Assembly: GCF_904846065.1 (NCBI RefSeq)
Contig: NZ_CAJGZV010000001.1
Span: 186,001-250,000, forward strand
DNA from: Psychrobacter immobilis
GTDB taxonomy: Bacteria > Pseudomonadota > Gammaproteobacteria > Pseudomonadales > Moraxellaceae
Direction: 5' to 3'
DNA: 64,000 bases
In this document: positions 38,223 through 50,190 of the stretch, one piece after another
Position numbering within the stretch: the first letter of the stretch is position 1
Layout: each line of letters opens with the position of its first letter
Notes under the pieces: generated by a model
What the model was told of the DNA's origin: nothing
Database searches by the model: none
The model's input: only the letters and a program-made list of their open reading frames with translations
Translations under genes and position numbers: made by a program

Positions 38223-39260
38223 AAATTGCTCTCCATTGGTTTTAGCTTGTTAGAATAAAATTACGACAGACGCACACCCTCGGTCTATCGTTAGTCAAAT
38301 CATAAAAATGCATTTAACTCATTTAATACGCAGGGTATATTAGCAGTAATTACTTATGATTTGAAAAGACTTTTACCATCAATAGCACTAATTGGCACGG
38401 TTTAGTCGTGTTTATTCACTGTAATTTTTGTATCAAAATATGTCTGATTGGTTATTTTGCTTAGAAAGCTTGTTTTTATGACAGTAAGCACAGCTACATT
38501 ATCCGCATAATTTTTAAAGAATTTTACGATAATAATGTAGCAGGTTTTATTAATATTCGGGTTAAAAACAGACAGAGTATGCGTAGTAGACGAATTGAGT
38601 TTGGCGTAAATTCCCTCAAAATTGAGCAATTTTGGCAAATACGTATGACCGCTGTCTATTTATTTGTTAACCCAGCGTTTGCCTTTTACTACTTAGGGGA
38701 TAAATTTGTAATTATCGCCCAGTCATTTTATAATTGTAGGAACTTAACTGGCACTCGCTTTGTGCGAATTGATAAGTGGTCATGATGTAGTGTCGTTTTT
38801 CTATTCATACTCGCTTATGGCTGAGTAGCACCAGAGTAACGACGCACTAGCGTTTTGATAGACAATATCTGTAATCCAGGGTTTGAATGCTTTTGTTAAC
38901 TGTTCTATTTTTAAGTGATTAGTAAAAGGGCTGTATTGATATCGATGACGGAGTAGCGTTGTTTTTATTGATATGACCAGTAAAAATAGACTAGTTAATC
39001 GATCTTACTCATGTTTATTTTCTTTGTTGTATAATAGACGGGTTGTTTTATAGACCTGTCGATTTGACGAGCGATATTAAACAGTTTATCAATACCTTGA
39101 ACCCCACGATCCTTTCTTCATATTTAGCGCAAACTAAACGAAGTCAGCTAGCTCTTCCTTACTTTATTCGTCTCGTGTGTTGCTCAATGCTTAATCGACA
39201 TCAGTGATATCAAGCGTTGATAGCAGATACAGGAGTATAACCGCAAAAAGGATGCCCGCT
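38223..39260. other. Long non-coding spacer gltA / sdhC
   Basis: 1038 AT-rich bases between divergent genes, with no reading frame of convincing composition. A TATAAT-like hexamer lies at 39030-39035, about 226 bases before sdhC, without a strong -35 at 17 bases. It should hold both promoters; room remains for a small RNA or further regulation. Confidence 0.55.
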
Positions 39261-39638
39261 GTGAAAAGCAACCGACCTATTGATCTGCCTTTAAGCCAAG
39301 TGATTAGCGTTAATCGCTCACCGATTGCGATCGCCTCTATCTTGCATCGTATCTCTGGCATTATTTTATTTTTATTGATTCCTGTCATGCTGTGGTTACT
39401 ACAGAACTCATTGGCTTCGGCTGAGAGCTTTGAAACCGTATTTGACAACGTACTTGTGCGCTTTTTAGCATGGATATTTGTTGCCGCGATTGCTTATCAC
39501 TTTGTGATGGGCATTAAGCACTTATTTGCTGATATGGGCATGAACGAAGAGCTAAAATCTGGCCGCACTGCGTCTATGGTTAGTTTTGTGATTGCAGCGA
39601 TTCTAATTGTCGCGTCATTTGTATGGGTGATGTTCTAA
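39261..39638 (+). CDS. sdhC: Succinate dehydrogenase cytochrome b556 subunit
   Basis: About 125 residues, three membrane helices. The conserved SILHRISGIILF (Ser and Arg of the quinone site) is at about residues 28-39, and the haem-ligand His lies in AYHFVMGIKHLFADMG. GTG 39261 is the best start: AAAAAGGA precedes it by eight bases, the resulting N-terminus (MKSNRPIDLPLSQV) matches relatives, and the ATG at 39252 would have its Shine-Dalgarno site directly abutting. Anchors SdhAB in the inner membrane and passes electrons to ubiquinone. The stop overlaps the start of sdhD (TAATG). Confidence 0.92.
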   Translation: MKSNRPIDLPLSQVISVNRSPIAIASILHRISGIILFLLIPVMLWLLQNSLASAESFETVFDNVLVRFLAWIFVAAIAYHFVMGIKHLFADMGMNEELKSGRTASMVSFVIAAILIVASFVWVMF

Positions 39639-40045
39639 TGATAAAAAATGATTCAGGAATCAAAAGTGCGACTGGTCTGACAGGTTCAGGCTCACGCGAT
39701 TGGATTATCCAGCGTATTAGCGCTGTCGTTTTAGCCGTTTATAGTGTGGTATTGCTGGGCTTCTTTTTGACGCACGGCGATGTTACCTATCTTGAATGGT
39801 CATCATTTATGACCAGTTTACCGATGCGCCTATTTAGCTTGGTGGCGGTACTTGCCCTAGCTGGTCATGCTTGGGTTGGTATGTGGACCGTGTTCACCGA
39901 CTATATCACGACTGGCAAATTGGGCTCAAGCGCAGCAGGTCTACGCTTAGTGCTACAGTCATTGATGATTATCGCTATTTTAGTGTTTCTATTTTGGGGC
40001 ATTATGATTTTTTGGGGTACTGGTTTTGGTGTGGTTGCTGTTTAA
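39638..40045 (+). CDS. sdhD: Succinate dehydrogenase membrane anchor subunit
   Basis: About 135 residues with three helices (ISAVVLAVYSVVLLGFFL, LFSLVAVLALAGHAWVGMW, SLMIIAILVFLFWGIMIFW). The motif DWIIQRISAVVLAVYS and the HAWVGMWTVFTDY loop (haem/quinone contacts) are typical of SdhD. It is coupled to sdhC by an ATG-TAA overlap (39636-39640). Inner-membrane partner of SdhC in complex II. A 341-base spacer follows before sdhA, longer than in most gammaproteobacteria. Confidence 0.92.
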   Translation: MIKNDSGIKSATGLTGSGSRDWIIQRISAVVLAVYSVVLLGFFLTHGDVTYLEWSSFMTSLPMRLFSLVAVLALAGHAWVGMWTVFTDYITTGKLGSSAAGLRLVLQSLMIIAILVFLFWGIMIFWGTGFGVVAV

Positions 40046-40386
40046 CCAATGAGTTATCACCTCTACTATCTATAAACAATAACGGACGCGACTAGCAAAT
40101 GTCAAAGTCATCCGTTAGTAGCCAAAAATAGTCATAGCCAATCATAGCGTTGGACATCATTGACTTAGCCAGTCACTTATATAATAGGTGCGCTATGGTT
40201 TAGTCAGTGAGCGAACCCAATATAACGATAGATATGCAAATTAGGTGGTTAAAGGTTGTGAGCGTCATCCACTTTGATAATTGCAAATAGTGGCAAGACA
40301 ATAAAGTGTTTTGTCCAGCAATAGGATGATTTTGAGACAGCCTTTTTATTTACTTCTAAGCATTAATAGGCATTAGGAAAACCGTA
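40046..40386 (+). other. Non-coding spacer within sdhCD-AB
   Basis: 341 bases inside what is usually a tightly packed operon. No terminator-type hairpin or gene is apparent; a separate promoter or mRNA processing site for sdhAB is possible. Confidence 0.5.
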
Positions 40387-42237
40387 ATGGCAACTAGACA
40401 AGATAATACCATTAGTAATATTAAGACGCTAAACTACGATGCAGTCATCGTTGGTGGCGGTGGCTCAGGTATGCGTGCTTCACTACATTTGGCAGAAGCG
40501 GGCATGAAAGTTGCCGTTTTGACCAAAGTGTTCCCAACCCGTTCGCACACGGTTGCGGCTCAGGGCGGTATCGGCGCAAGTTTGGGCAACATGAGCAACG
40601 ATAACTGGCATTTCCACTTTTATGACACCGTTAAAGGGTCAGATTGGTTGGGTGACCAAGACGCTATTGAATATATGTGCCGTGAAGCGCCTAAAGTCGT
40701 TTATGAGCTTGAGCACATGGGCATGCCGTTTGACCGTAACGAAGACGGCACGATTTATCAGCGCCCATTCGGTGGTCATACCTCAAACTATGGCGAAAAA
40801 GCCGTACAACGTGCGTGTGCTGCAGCTGACCGTACGGGTCACGCACTACTACATACGTTATATCAGAAGAATTTGCAGCAAGGCACTGAGTTCTTTATCG
40901 AGTGGATTGCGCTTGATTTGATCAAAGACGAAGCGGGTAATATCAACGGTGTTATCGCGCTTGAACAAGAGACAGGTACGGTTGCTGTATTCCAATCACC
41001 AATTACTGTCCTAGCGACAGGTGGTGCAGGTCGTATCTTTGCTGCTTCTACTAACGCTTATATCAATACTGGTGACGGTATTGGCATGGCCGTTCGTGCT
41101 GGTATTCCATTACAAGATATGGAGTTTTGGCAGTTCCACCCAACAGGTGTCCACGGTGCAGGCGTACTGTTAACTGAAGGTTGCCGCGGTGAAGGCGCTA
41201 TCTTACGTAATAAAGATGGCGAAGCGTTCATGGAGCGTTATGCGCCAACGGTTAAAGACTTGGCACCACGTGATTTGGTTTCTCGTTCTATGGATCAAGA
41301 GATCAAAGAAGGTCGCGGCTGTGGTCCAAACGCTGACCATATCGTAATGGATATGACCCATTTGGGTGTAGAAACCATCATGAAGCGTTTGCCATCGGTA
41401 TTTGAGATTGGTAAAAACTTCGCTAACGTTGATATCACCAAAGAGCCAATTCCAGTTATTCCAACCATTCACTATATGATGGGCGGTATTCCAACCACTA
41501 TTCATGGTCAAGTCATTAAGCCTGATCTAGAAGCAGGTACGGATGAAGAAGGTCTATATGCAAAAGGCAACGTGGTTAAAGGTCTTTATGCTATCGGTGA
41601 ATGTGCTTGTGTCAGTGTTCACGGTGCCAACCGTTTAGGTACCAACTCTTTGCTTGATCTATTAGTATTTGGTCGTGCTGCTGGTAAGCATATCGTTGAT
41701 GAATTCCATCATGCCGATCATAACTATAAGCCTCTAGATCCACGCGTGCTAGATTATACGGTCGGTCGTTTAGACAAGCTGCAACAGTCGACTGAAGGCT
41801 ACAATGCCCAAGACGTGGCTGACGAGATTCGTGCAACCATGCAAGCGCATGCGAGTGTGTTCCGTACGCAAGCGATGATGGACGAAGGCGTTGAGAAGAT
41901 TTTAGCGCTTGGTGACAAGATTGAAAAAATCCATTTGGCCGATAAATCACAAGTATTTAACACAGCGCGCATTGAAGCATTTGAAGTGGCTAACTTGTAT
42001 GAAGTGGCCAAAGCGACGATGGTATCAGCGGCAATGCGTCACGAAAGCCGCGGTGCTCATAGTGTGTCTGACTATGACCGTCCAGAAGATGATGATTACG
42101 CACCAAATGGCCGTAATGACCACGAGTGGATGAAGCATACCTTATGGTATTCTGAAGGCAATCGCATCATTTATAAGCCAGTTCGTAAAGTACCATTAAC
42201 GGTTGATTATATCGAACCGAAAGTTCGCGTCTATTAA
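40387..42237 (+). CDS. sdhA: Succinate dehydrogenase flavoprotein subunit
   Basis: A 616-residue subunit that oxidises succinate to fumarate. FAD-binding GGGGSGMRASLHLAE near residue 21, the FAD-linking histidine in RSHTVAAQGGIGASLGN (about residue 50), QFHPTGVHGAGVLLTEGCRGEGA with active-site residues, RDLVSRSMDQEI, and GECACVSVHGANRLGTNSLLDLLVFGRAAG near the C-terminal third. All canonical residues seen; length is normal. Peripheral on the inner face of the membrane, with SdhB. 211 bases separate it from sdhB. Confidence 0.97.
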   Translation: MATRQDNTISNIKTLNYDAVIVGGGGSGMRASLHLAEAGMKVAVLTKVFPTRSHTVAAQGGIGASLGNMSNDNWHFHFYDTVKGSDWLGDQDAIEYMCREAPKVVYELEHMGMPFDRNEDGTIYQRPFGGHTSNYGEKAVQRACAAADRTGHALLHTLYQKNLQQGTEFFIEWIALDLIKDEAGNINGVIALEQETGTVAVFQSPITVLATGGAGRIFAASTNAYINTGDGIGMAVRAGIPLQDMEFWQFHPTGVHGAGVLLTEGCRGEGAILRNKDGEAFMERYAPTVKDLAPRDLVSRSMDQEIKEGRGCGPNADHIVMDMTHLGVETIMKRLPSVFEIGKNFANVDITKEPIPVIPTIHYMMGGIPTTIHGQVIKPDLEAGTDEEGLYAKGNVVKGLYAIGECACVSVHGANRLGTNSLLDLLVFGRAAGKHIVDEFHHADHNYKPLDPRVLDYTVGRLDKLQQSTEGYNAQDVADEIRATMQAHASVFRTQAMMDEGVEKILALGDKIEKIHLADKSQVFNTARIEAFEVANLYEVAKATMVSAAMRHESRGAHSVSDYDRPEDDDYAPNGRNDHEWMKHTLWYSEGNRIIYKPVRKVPLTVDYIEPKVRVY

Positions 42238-42448
42238 TTCTAGACTGCGCAATTTAGCGATACGAATAGCGTAAACGTTTTATTTTTTATTCATTTATTA
42301 AAAGGTGACCGCCAGCTACATGCTCATGCCAGCGTGACAATATGATTAGTTGATATTTGATAATTACTGTCAATATGGGCTAATCAATAGCGCTGATATG
42401 CTGCAACCTTTGTATGCCCGCCATCACCTACGTGTGGAGTTTAGCATT

Positions 42449-43159
42449 ATGAGCCGAGGTACTCGCACCATCGAAATCTATCGCTACGATCCTGATCTGG
42501 ACGCAGCGCCGCGCATGCAAACATATACGATTGAGTTGTTAGACTCAGATCGTATGTTGCTTGACGTGTTATTACGCCTGAAAAAGGAAGATGAAACACT
42601 GACCTTCCGTCGCTCTTGCCGTGAAGGTATTTGTGGCTCTGATGGCATGAACATCAATGGCAAAAATGGTCTAGCGTGTCTCATTAACATGAACACTCTG
42701 CCAGAAAAAGTCACGGTTCGTCCATTACCAGGTCTACCTGTTGTTCGCGATTTGGTTGTTGATATGAACCAATTCTATGAGCAGTATGAGAAAGTACATC
42801 CTTACTTGATCAATGACCAGCCAGCACCGCCGACAGAGCGTTTGCAGTCACCTGAACAACGCGAAAAGCTAAACGGTTTGTACGAATGTATTCTATGCGC
42901 ATGCTGTTCAACCAGCTGCCCATCGTTCTGGTGGAACCCTGATAAATTCTTAGGTCCATCAGCACTACTGCATGCTTATCGCTTCGTGGCTGATAGCCGT
43001 GATGGTGATACGCAAGCACGTTTGGCGCGCTTAGATGATCCATTTAGCCTATTCCGTTGCCGCGGTATCATGAACTGTGTATCAGTTTGTCCAAAAGGTT
43101 TAAACCCAACCAAAGCAATTGGTCATTTACGTAATATGCTCATTGACCAAGCAGGTTAA
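42449..43159 (+). CDS. sdhB: Succinate dehydrogenase iron-sulfur subunit
   Basis: 236 residues. Cluster ligands: [2Fe-2S] in SCREGICGSDGMNINGKNGLAC, [4Fe-4S] in CILCACCSTSC, [3Fe-4S] and the second [4Fe-4S] ligand set in CRGIMNCVSVCPKGLNP. All cysteines are present. Start at ATG 42449 has GGAG nine bases upstream and gives the length of E. coli SdhB (238); an in-frame ATG at 42350 would add 33 residues with no family support. Transfers electrons from SdhA to the SdhCD quinone site. A strong terminator follows at 43200-43232. Confidence 0.97.
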   Translation: MSRGTRTIEIYRYDPDLDAAPRMQTYTIELLDSDRMLLDVLLRLKKEDETLTFRRSCREGICGSDGMNINGKNGLACLINMNTLPEKVTVRPLPGLPVVRDLVVDMNQFYEQYEKVHPYLINDQPAPPTERLQSPEQREKLNGLYECILCACCSTSCPSFWWNPDKFLGPSALLHAYRFVADSRDGDTQARLARLDDPFSLFRCRGIMNCVSVCPKGLNPTKAIGHLRNMLIDQAG

Positions 43160-43199
43160 TCGTTTATAATTGTCTGGTTTTTTTGCAGATAGCGTACGA

Positions 43200-43232
43200 A
43201 AAACACCACCTAATCATTAGGTGGTGTTTTTT
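43200..43232 (+). terminator. Terminator of the sdh unit
   Basis: Perfect arms around AACACCACCTA/TAGGTGGTGTT in 43201-43228, short loop, TTTTTT downstream, and A-run upstream. Confidence 0.9.
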
Positions 43233-44080
43233 ATGAGCAATAATCTGAGATTCTTTGATTGTCTTTCAGTTCCAGATAGGGCTTATAGAGAAAGTTATTC
43301 GACATGGTTAAAGGTAAGGCTGGGCTATCAATACGTTGGTTGTATGTAAGAAGGCATGATATATACGTCAGCAATCTATATAATTGGTGTTAGAAAAAAG
43401 TATTCAGCCAGAGATATTCACCACGTTAAATGTTAGAATAGCGCATTATTTTAATAATTAGTCGTTTTGACGAACCACTATCAGTCGTTAATGTTTAACT
43501 TACTGATAAATAAGTATTCAAAACAAGTAATAGACTGGAATAATACATCCAAAATGATAGTAGATATTCATTACCTAAATAGTTAGTATTGAACAAACAA
43601 ACTATGGCGCGAAACGCTGTCATGCTACTCTATACAGCAACGTATGTTTGCCATAAAAGTAATGATAGCTTGGGAATAACCAGACGTTCCAGCAAGGATA
43701 GCCAAATGATAGGCCAACTGAAGGCGTCAATAATTCATCGATCGTTTATCTTTGATGAATTGGTTATGACTAACTTCAGTATATATAAATTAATGTTGTG
43801 AGACGAGTCAGATAACAAAACTGGACGTTCACAAATAATTATATTTTTAATATAGGTATTGTAATGGCACTTATTATCACTATTTAGCATCACTGTCTGT
43901 CATAAGCAAAAGTACAGATAAGCGTACTTCTTTTATAGTAATAAGTGTGGTTCATAAATCAGTACTGAACAGAATACGATTGAGTTTTTATAGCATTAAG
44001 TATTTAGATGTTTCACATACAACAGATTACACAATAATAAGCACGATTCCATTCATTTATCTATCAAATAGACGATTATT
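43233..44080 (+). other. Long non-coding spacer sdhB / sucA
   Basis: About 850 AT-rich bases after the sdh terminator, with one 70-codon open frame (43589-43801) whose composition looks non-coding. It should contain the sucA promoter; I found no clear RNA or operator. Confidence 0.5.
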
Positions 44081-46963
44081 ATGAATAGTATAACTAAAGA
44101 AGCCGCAAGCCTAGGACATACAGAACTGGCTGCTGACAACGCCAGCTATATAGAAGCTCTTTATGAGCAGTACCTAAACGACCCCGATAGCGTTGATACC
44201 GATTGGCAAACGTATTTTGAACAATACAAATCGCCAAACGATGCACAGCATAACGCTATTAAGGAACAGTTTTTGTTGCTTGCTCGCAACCAAACTGCTA
44301 ATAAAGCCAGCACTCAAGAGCCTGCTGCAAATGCAGGCTTAGCCGACTGTGCTAACCCTAAACAAATGGGTGTACAACAGCTAATTTCAGCTTACCGTCG
44401 CCGTGGTCATCGACGCGCGAAGCTTGATCCGTTAAATCTACATCCACGTGCAGAAGTGGAAGATTTGACCCTTGCTTATCATAATCTTTCAGAAGCTGAT
44501 CTGGATACCGTATTTCCTACCAATGATTTAAATATCGGTAAAGACGAAGCGCCTTTACGTGAAATCATCGAAATTATGGAACGTGTTTACTGCCGTTACA
44601 TTGGTACTGAATACATGCACGTTACCACCAGTACTGAAAAACGCTGGATGGAAAAGTATCTAGAAACCAACTTAGGTTACATCAAGTTTGATAAAGAAAA
44701 GCGCTTATCTATTCTTGAGCGCCTAACAGCAGCTGAAGGTCTAGAAAAATATTTAGCACGTAAATATACGGGCGTTAAGCGTTTCGGACTAGAGGGCGGC
44801 GAAAGCTTTATCCCTGCTATCAATGAAATCATCCAACGTGCAGGCGGTTATGGCACTAAAGAAATGGTCATTGGTATGGCTCACCGTGGACGCCTAAACC
44901 TACTGGTCAATATCTTAGGTAAAAACCCTGCGGACTTGTTTGACGAGTTTGATGGTAAAGTACAGCCAGAAAAAGGCTCAGGTGACGTTAAATACCATAA
45001 TGGTTTTTCATCAAACGTGATGACGCCAGGCGGTGAAGCGCATTTGGCTTTAGCATTTAACCCATCACATCTTGAGATTGTCGCACCGGTATTGCAAGGC
45101 TCTGTACGTGCCCGTCAGGTGCGTCGCAACGATCAGCCACTTTTAGACAATAAAGGCGGTAATTCAGTATTGCCAATCGTTATTCATGGTGATGCTGCGT
45201 TTGCTGGTCAAGGCGTGGTTCAAGAAACGTTCCAAATGTCACAAACCCGTGCTTATACCACTGGTGGTACTGTACATATTGTGATCAATAACCAAGTCGG
45301 TTTCACGACCAGCCGTCAAGAAGACGTGCGTTCGACTGAGTACTGTACTGACGTTGCAAAAATGGTACATGCACCTATCCTACATGTGAACGGTGACGAT
45401 CCTGAGTCGGTCGTATTTGCCGCGCAGTTAGCATTAGATTACCGTCATGAGTTTGATAAAGACATCATTATCGATCTGTTCTGCTATCGCCGTAATGGTC
45501 ATAATGAAGCCGATGAGCCGTCAGCGACTCAGCCACTCATGTATGCAGTTATCAAGAAGCTACCAACGACTCGTACGATTTATGCACAAAAACTCATCGA
45601 AGACGGTATTTTGAATGCTGAAGAAGAAAAGCAGTATGAAGATGACTATCGTGAGTCTTTAGACCGTGGTGACTATGTTGCAAACTCATTGGTTAATGAG
45701 CCTAACGAAGAGTTGTTCGTCGATTGGAAACCTTATTTAGGTCACGATTTGGTGGATGATTGGGATACCAGTGTCGACATCGAGATTCTAAAAGGGTATG
45801 GACGTCGTATGGCGGAAATGCCAGAAGGCTATAAGTTACAACGCCAAGTCCAAAAAGTGGTTGAGCAGCGCTTAGCTATGCAGACAGGCGAAGAGCCATT
45901 AAACTGGGGTGCAGCTGAAACGCTGGCATACGCATCACTAGTCGATAACGATAAAGTATTGGTACGTATTACTGGTGAAGATGTGGGTCGCGGTACTTTC
46001 TCACATCGTCATAGCGAAATTTATAATATCAATGATGGCAGTATGTATGTGCCATTGGCTCATATGAGTGACACTCAAGCGCGTTTTGCCACTTATAACT
46101 CATTGTTATCAGAAGAAGCGGTATTAGCATTTGAATATGGTTATGCAACGACAGTACCAAATGCCTTGATCGTCTGGGAAGCGCAGTTTGGTGACTTCGT
46201 CAACGGCGCGCAGGTAGTGATTGACCAGTTTATCTCAAGTGGTGAAACCAAGTGGCAGCGCGTTTGTGGTCTAACTATGTTATTACCACATGGTTTTGAA
46301 GGTCAAGGTCCTGAGCATTCATCTGCTCGTCTTGAGCGTTTCTTACAGCTATGTGCTGAAGACAATATGCAAGTAATAACGCCGACGACACCTGCACAGA
46401 TCTACCATGCCCTACGTCGTCAAGCAGTTCGCCCAATTCGTAAGCCATTGATTGTCATGTCACCGAAGAGCTTACTACGTCATAAGCTAGCCACTTCAAA
46501 TCTTGAAGAGCTGGCGAATGGTAAATTTGAAACGGTACTGCCAGAGATGGACAACCAAAATGCAGACAAAGTCACTCGTATGGTGCTTTGTGGTGGTAAA
46601 GTTTATTACGATTTGCTTGAGCAGCGCCGCGCCTTAGGTCTAGATCATGTTGCGATTGTGCGTATTGAGCAGCTCTACCCATTACCAGAGCAGCGTTTGA
46701 TGGCTGAGATTGAAAAATACAGCAACTTGGCTGAGATCGTTTGGACGCAAGAAGAGCCGCTGAACCAAGGCGCTTGGTATTATTTAGCACCGCATATGTT
46801 CCGTATCGTCGTACCACACCCAACCAAGGCGAAAGTCATGGAGCCAGTGGCGCGTCCTGCGAGTGCAGCACCTGCAACAGGATCACCAAAACTGCATGCT
46901 CAGCAGCAGCAAGCGTTGATCGCTGGTGGTCTTGGTATCAGTGTCGATGAGTTGGCTAAGTAA
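44081..46963 (+). CDS. sucA: 2-Oxoglutarate dehydrogenase E1 component
   Basis: A 960-residue thiamine-diphosphate-dependent E1 subunit. N-terminal tail NSITKEAASLGHTELAADNASYIEALYEQYLNDP anchors to the E2 core. The ThDP site uses GDAAFAGQGVVQETFQMS and the following NNQVGFTTS, with the metal-binding motif G-D-x(n)-N-N. Other landmarks: GMAHRGRLNLLVNILGK, IIDLFCYRRNGHNEADEPSATQPLMY, GRGTFSHRHSEIYN and GPEHSSARLERFLQLCAEDN. First gene of sucA-sucB-lpd-sucC-sucD. Length is normal (E. coli 933). Confidence 0.97.
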   Translation: MNSITKEAASLGHTELAADNASYIEALYEQYLNDPDSVDTDWQTYFEQYKSPNDAQHNAIKEQFLLLARNQTANKASTQEPAANAGLADCANPKQMGVQQLISAYRRRGHRRAKLDPLNLHPRAEVEDLTLAYHNLSEADLDTVFPTNDLNIGKDEAPLREIIEIMERVYCRYIGTEYMHVTTSTEKRWMEKYLETNLGYIKFDKEKRLSILERLTAAEGLEKYLARKYTGVKRFGLEGGESFIPAINEIIQRAGGYGTKEMVIGMAHRGRLNLLVNILGKNPADLFDEFDGKVQPEKGSGDVKYHNGFSSNVMTPGGEAHLALAFNPSHLEIVAPVLQGSVRARQVRRNDQPLLDNKGGNSVLPIVIHGDAAFAGQGVVQETFQMSQTRAYTTGGTVHIVINNQVGFTTSRQEDVRSTEYCTDVAKMVHAPILHVNGDDPESVVFAAQLALDYRHEFDKDIIIDLFCYRRNGHNEADEPSATQPLMYAVIKKLPTTRTIYAQKLIEDGILNAEEEKQYEDDYRESLDRGDYVANSLVNEPNEELFVDWKPYLGHDLVDDWDTSVDIEILKGYGRRMAEMPEGYKLQRQVQKVVEQRLAMQTGEEPLNWGAAETLAYASLVDNDKVLVRITGEDVGRGTFSHRHSEIYNINDGSMYVPLAHMSDTQARFATYNSLLSEEAVLAFEYGYATTVPNALIVWEAQFGDFVNGAQVVIDQFISSGETKWQRVCGLTMLLPHGFEGQGPEHSSARLERFLQLCAEDNMQVITPTTPAQIYHALRRQAVRPIRKPLIVMSPKSLLRHKLATSNLEELANGKFETVLPEMDNQNADKVTRMVLCGGKVYYDLLEQRRALGLDHVAIVRIEQLYPLPEQRLMAEIEKYSNLAEIVWTQEEPLNQGAWYYLAPHMFRIVVPHPTKAKVMEPVARPASAAPATGSPKLHAQQQQALIAGGLGISVDELAK

Positions 46964-47116
46964 CAGATTATTGAAGATAAATGAATCAGGCGATAACAGT
47001 CAGTATGTTGTAATAAAATCTAGATAGTATTATCTAAGATCGCTATGCAAGATGGCACTGACTGCCTATCACGACTTAATAACAAATATGAATATCCCAA
47101 TCTAAGGAGTATATCG

Positions 47117-48358
47117 ATGGCTGATATCAAAGCCCCCGTTTTTCCAGAATCAGTTGCCGACGGTACTATCGTTGAGTGGCATGTCACTGAAGGTCAGCAA
47201 GTCAATCGTGATGACCTATTGGCTGAAATCGAAACTGATAAAGTCGTATTAGAAGTTGTAGCGCCTGATAACGGCGTTGTGACCAAAATCGTTAAGCAGG
47301 TTGATGATACCGTGTTGTCTGACGAGATCATTGGTCAATTCGAAGCTGGTGCAAGCGCCAGTGCAGATAATGCTCCTGCGGTAGATCCAGATCAACCAGC
47401 AGCGCCAGTACAAGCCAAGCAAGCAGCAGATGGTGGCGAGCCTGTCCAAGCAACAGATAAAAAAGACGAAGCGGATCATAAAGATCAAAGCCCAGCAGTT
47501 CGCAAAGCAGCGAAAGAGTCTGGCGTTGATCCTAAAGAAGTGGAAGGTAGTGGTCGCGGCGGTCGTGTGACCAAAACGGATATGGCTAACCCAACATTGA
47601 AAGCAGACAGCAGCATCAAATCTGATAGCGGCCGTCCAGTGGCTGAATCAATGGGTGAGCGTACTGAAAAACGTGTTCCAATGACGCGTCTACGTAAGAC
47701 AGTCGCCAATCGTCTGCTAGCAGCTTCACAAGAAACGGCGATGCTAACGACGTTTAACGAAGTGAACATGAAGCCATTAATGGACATGCGCGCTAAATAT
47801 AAAGACCAGTTCGAAAAACGTCATGGCGTACGTTTAGGCTTTATGTCATTGTTCGTGAAAGCCGCAACCGAAGCACTTAAGCGCTTCCCAGCAGTAAACG
47901 CTTCACTAGACGGTGATGACATTGTTTATCATGGTTTCTACGATATCGGTGTTGCTGTATCATCTGACCGTGGTTTGGTTGTTCCAGTGCTACGTGATAC
48001 TGATCGCATGAGCATGGCTGATGTTGAAAGCCGTATCCGTGAGCTTGGTGGCTTGGCTCAAAAAGGTAAACTTGGTCTAGATGACATGACTGGTGGTACT
48101 TTCACTATTTCAAATGGCGGTGTATTTGGCTCATTGATGTCAACACCGATTTTGAACCCACCACAAACGGCTATCCTAGGTATGCATGCGATCAATGACC
48201 GTCCTATGGCTGTTGATGGTAAAGTTGAAATTCTACCGATGATGTATCTTGCATTGTCTTATGACCATCGTATGATTGATGGTAAAGAAGCGGTACAGTT
48301 CTTAGTAACCATCAAAGAATTGGTTGAAGATCCAGCCATGTTGCTACTAGACCTGTAA
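47117..48358 (+). CDS. sucB: Dihydrolipoyl succinyltransferase (E2)
   Basis: 413 residues. Lipoyl domain with the lipoylated lysine in [14 protein letters not shown] (about residue 44), an Ala/Pro/Lys-rich linker, a peripheral-subunit binding domain ([31 protein letters not shown]) and the acyltransferase domain with the catalytic His-Asp motif [22 protein letters not shown] is seven bases before ATG 47117, excluding the in-frame extension to 47045. Forms the core of the 2-oxoglutarate dehydrogenase complex. A terminator-like hairpin separates it from lpd. Confidence 0.97.
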   Translation: MADIKAPVFPESVADGTIVEWHVTEGQQVNRDDLLAEIETDKVVLEVVAPDNGVVTKIVKQVDDTVLSDEIIGQFEAGASASADNAPAVDPDQPAAPVQAKQAADGGEPVQATDKKDEADHKDQSPAVRKAAKESGVDPKEVEGSGRGGRVTKTDMANPTLKADSSIKSDSGRPVAESMGERTEKRVPMTRLRKTVANRLLAASQETAMLTTFNEVNMKPLMDMRAKYKDQFEKRHGVRLGFMSLFVKAATEALKRFPAVNASLDGDDIVYHGFYDIGVAVSSDRGLVVPVLRDTDRMSMADVESRIRELGGLAQKGKLGLDDMTGGTFTISNGGVFGSLMSTPILNPPQTAILGMHAINDRPMAVDGKVEILPMMYLALSYDHRMIDGKEAVQFLVTIKELVEDPAMLLLDL

Positions 48359-48364
48359 GCTTTT

Positions 48365-48399
48365 AAGCTTGTATTGGCAACCGCTGATACAAGCTTTTT
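48365..48399 (+). terminator. Terminator-like hairpin between sucB and lpd
   Basis: Perfect 10-base arms 48365-48374 and 48387-48396 (AAGCTTGTAT/ATACAAGCTT), 12-base loop, then only TTT. Probably partial termination or an mRNA boundary inside the operon. Confidence 0.65.
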
Positions 48400-48570
48400 A
48401 ACTTTAGTCTAAACAGTGGTGCTCGTTGTTTATTAATAAATAAGAATGTTTCGCTGATGTGGTGTATTTACCGTAAAGTGAAAAGATTTGAACCAAAATA
48501 TGGCTTATTTATTAACGAGACAATCCTCAGTTTAAACGATATTTACAATTAGAACGATAATTAGAAATAG

Positions 48571-50034
<1,464 letters not shown>

Positions 50035-50190
50035 GTCGTTAGTTTGATCAGTACCAGCTTATAACCTGATCGCGGTGGGGTTGTTATGGCTTCCACCACG
50101 GTCATGAGTGCGCCATATGCTTGTCGAATATGTATATACGCGCACTTGTTTTCACTTTTTATTAATTGTAAAAAATAAAGGATACAATCA

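Noticed and set aside
38402..38785. Two short open frames in the gltA-sdhC spacer on opposite strands
   Set aside because: They are AT-driven, unrelated to known small proteins and lack initiation signals.
42350..42448. Longer sdhB start adding 33 residues
   Set aside because: ATG 42449 has GGAG at nine bases and gives the family length; the upstream part has no SdhB similarity.
43589..43801. A 70-codon open frame in the sdhB-sucA spacer
   Set aside because: No ribosome-binding site of note, non-coding composition and no family features; treated as chance.
50041..50110. Hairpin between lpd and sucC (GTGG/CCAC)
   Set aside because: Stem is interrupted and has no T-run; not convincing as a terminator.
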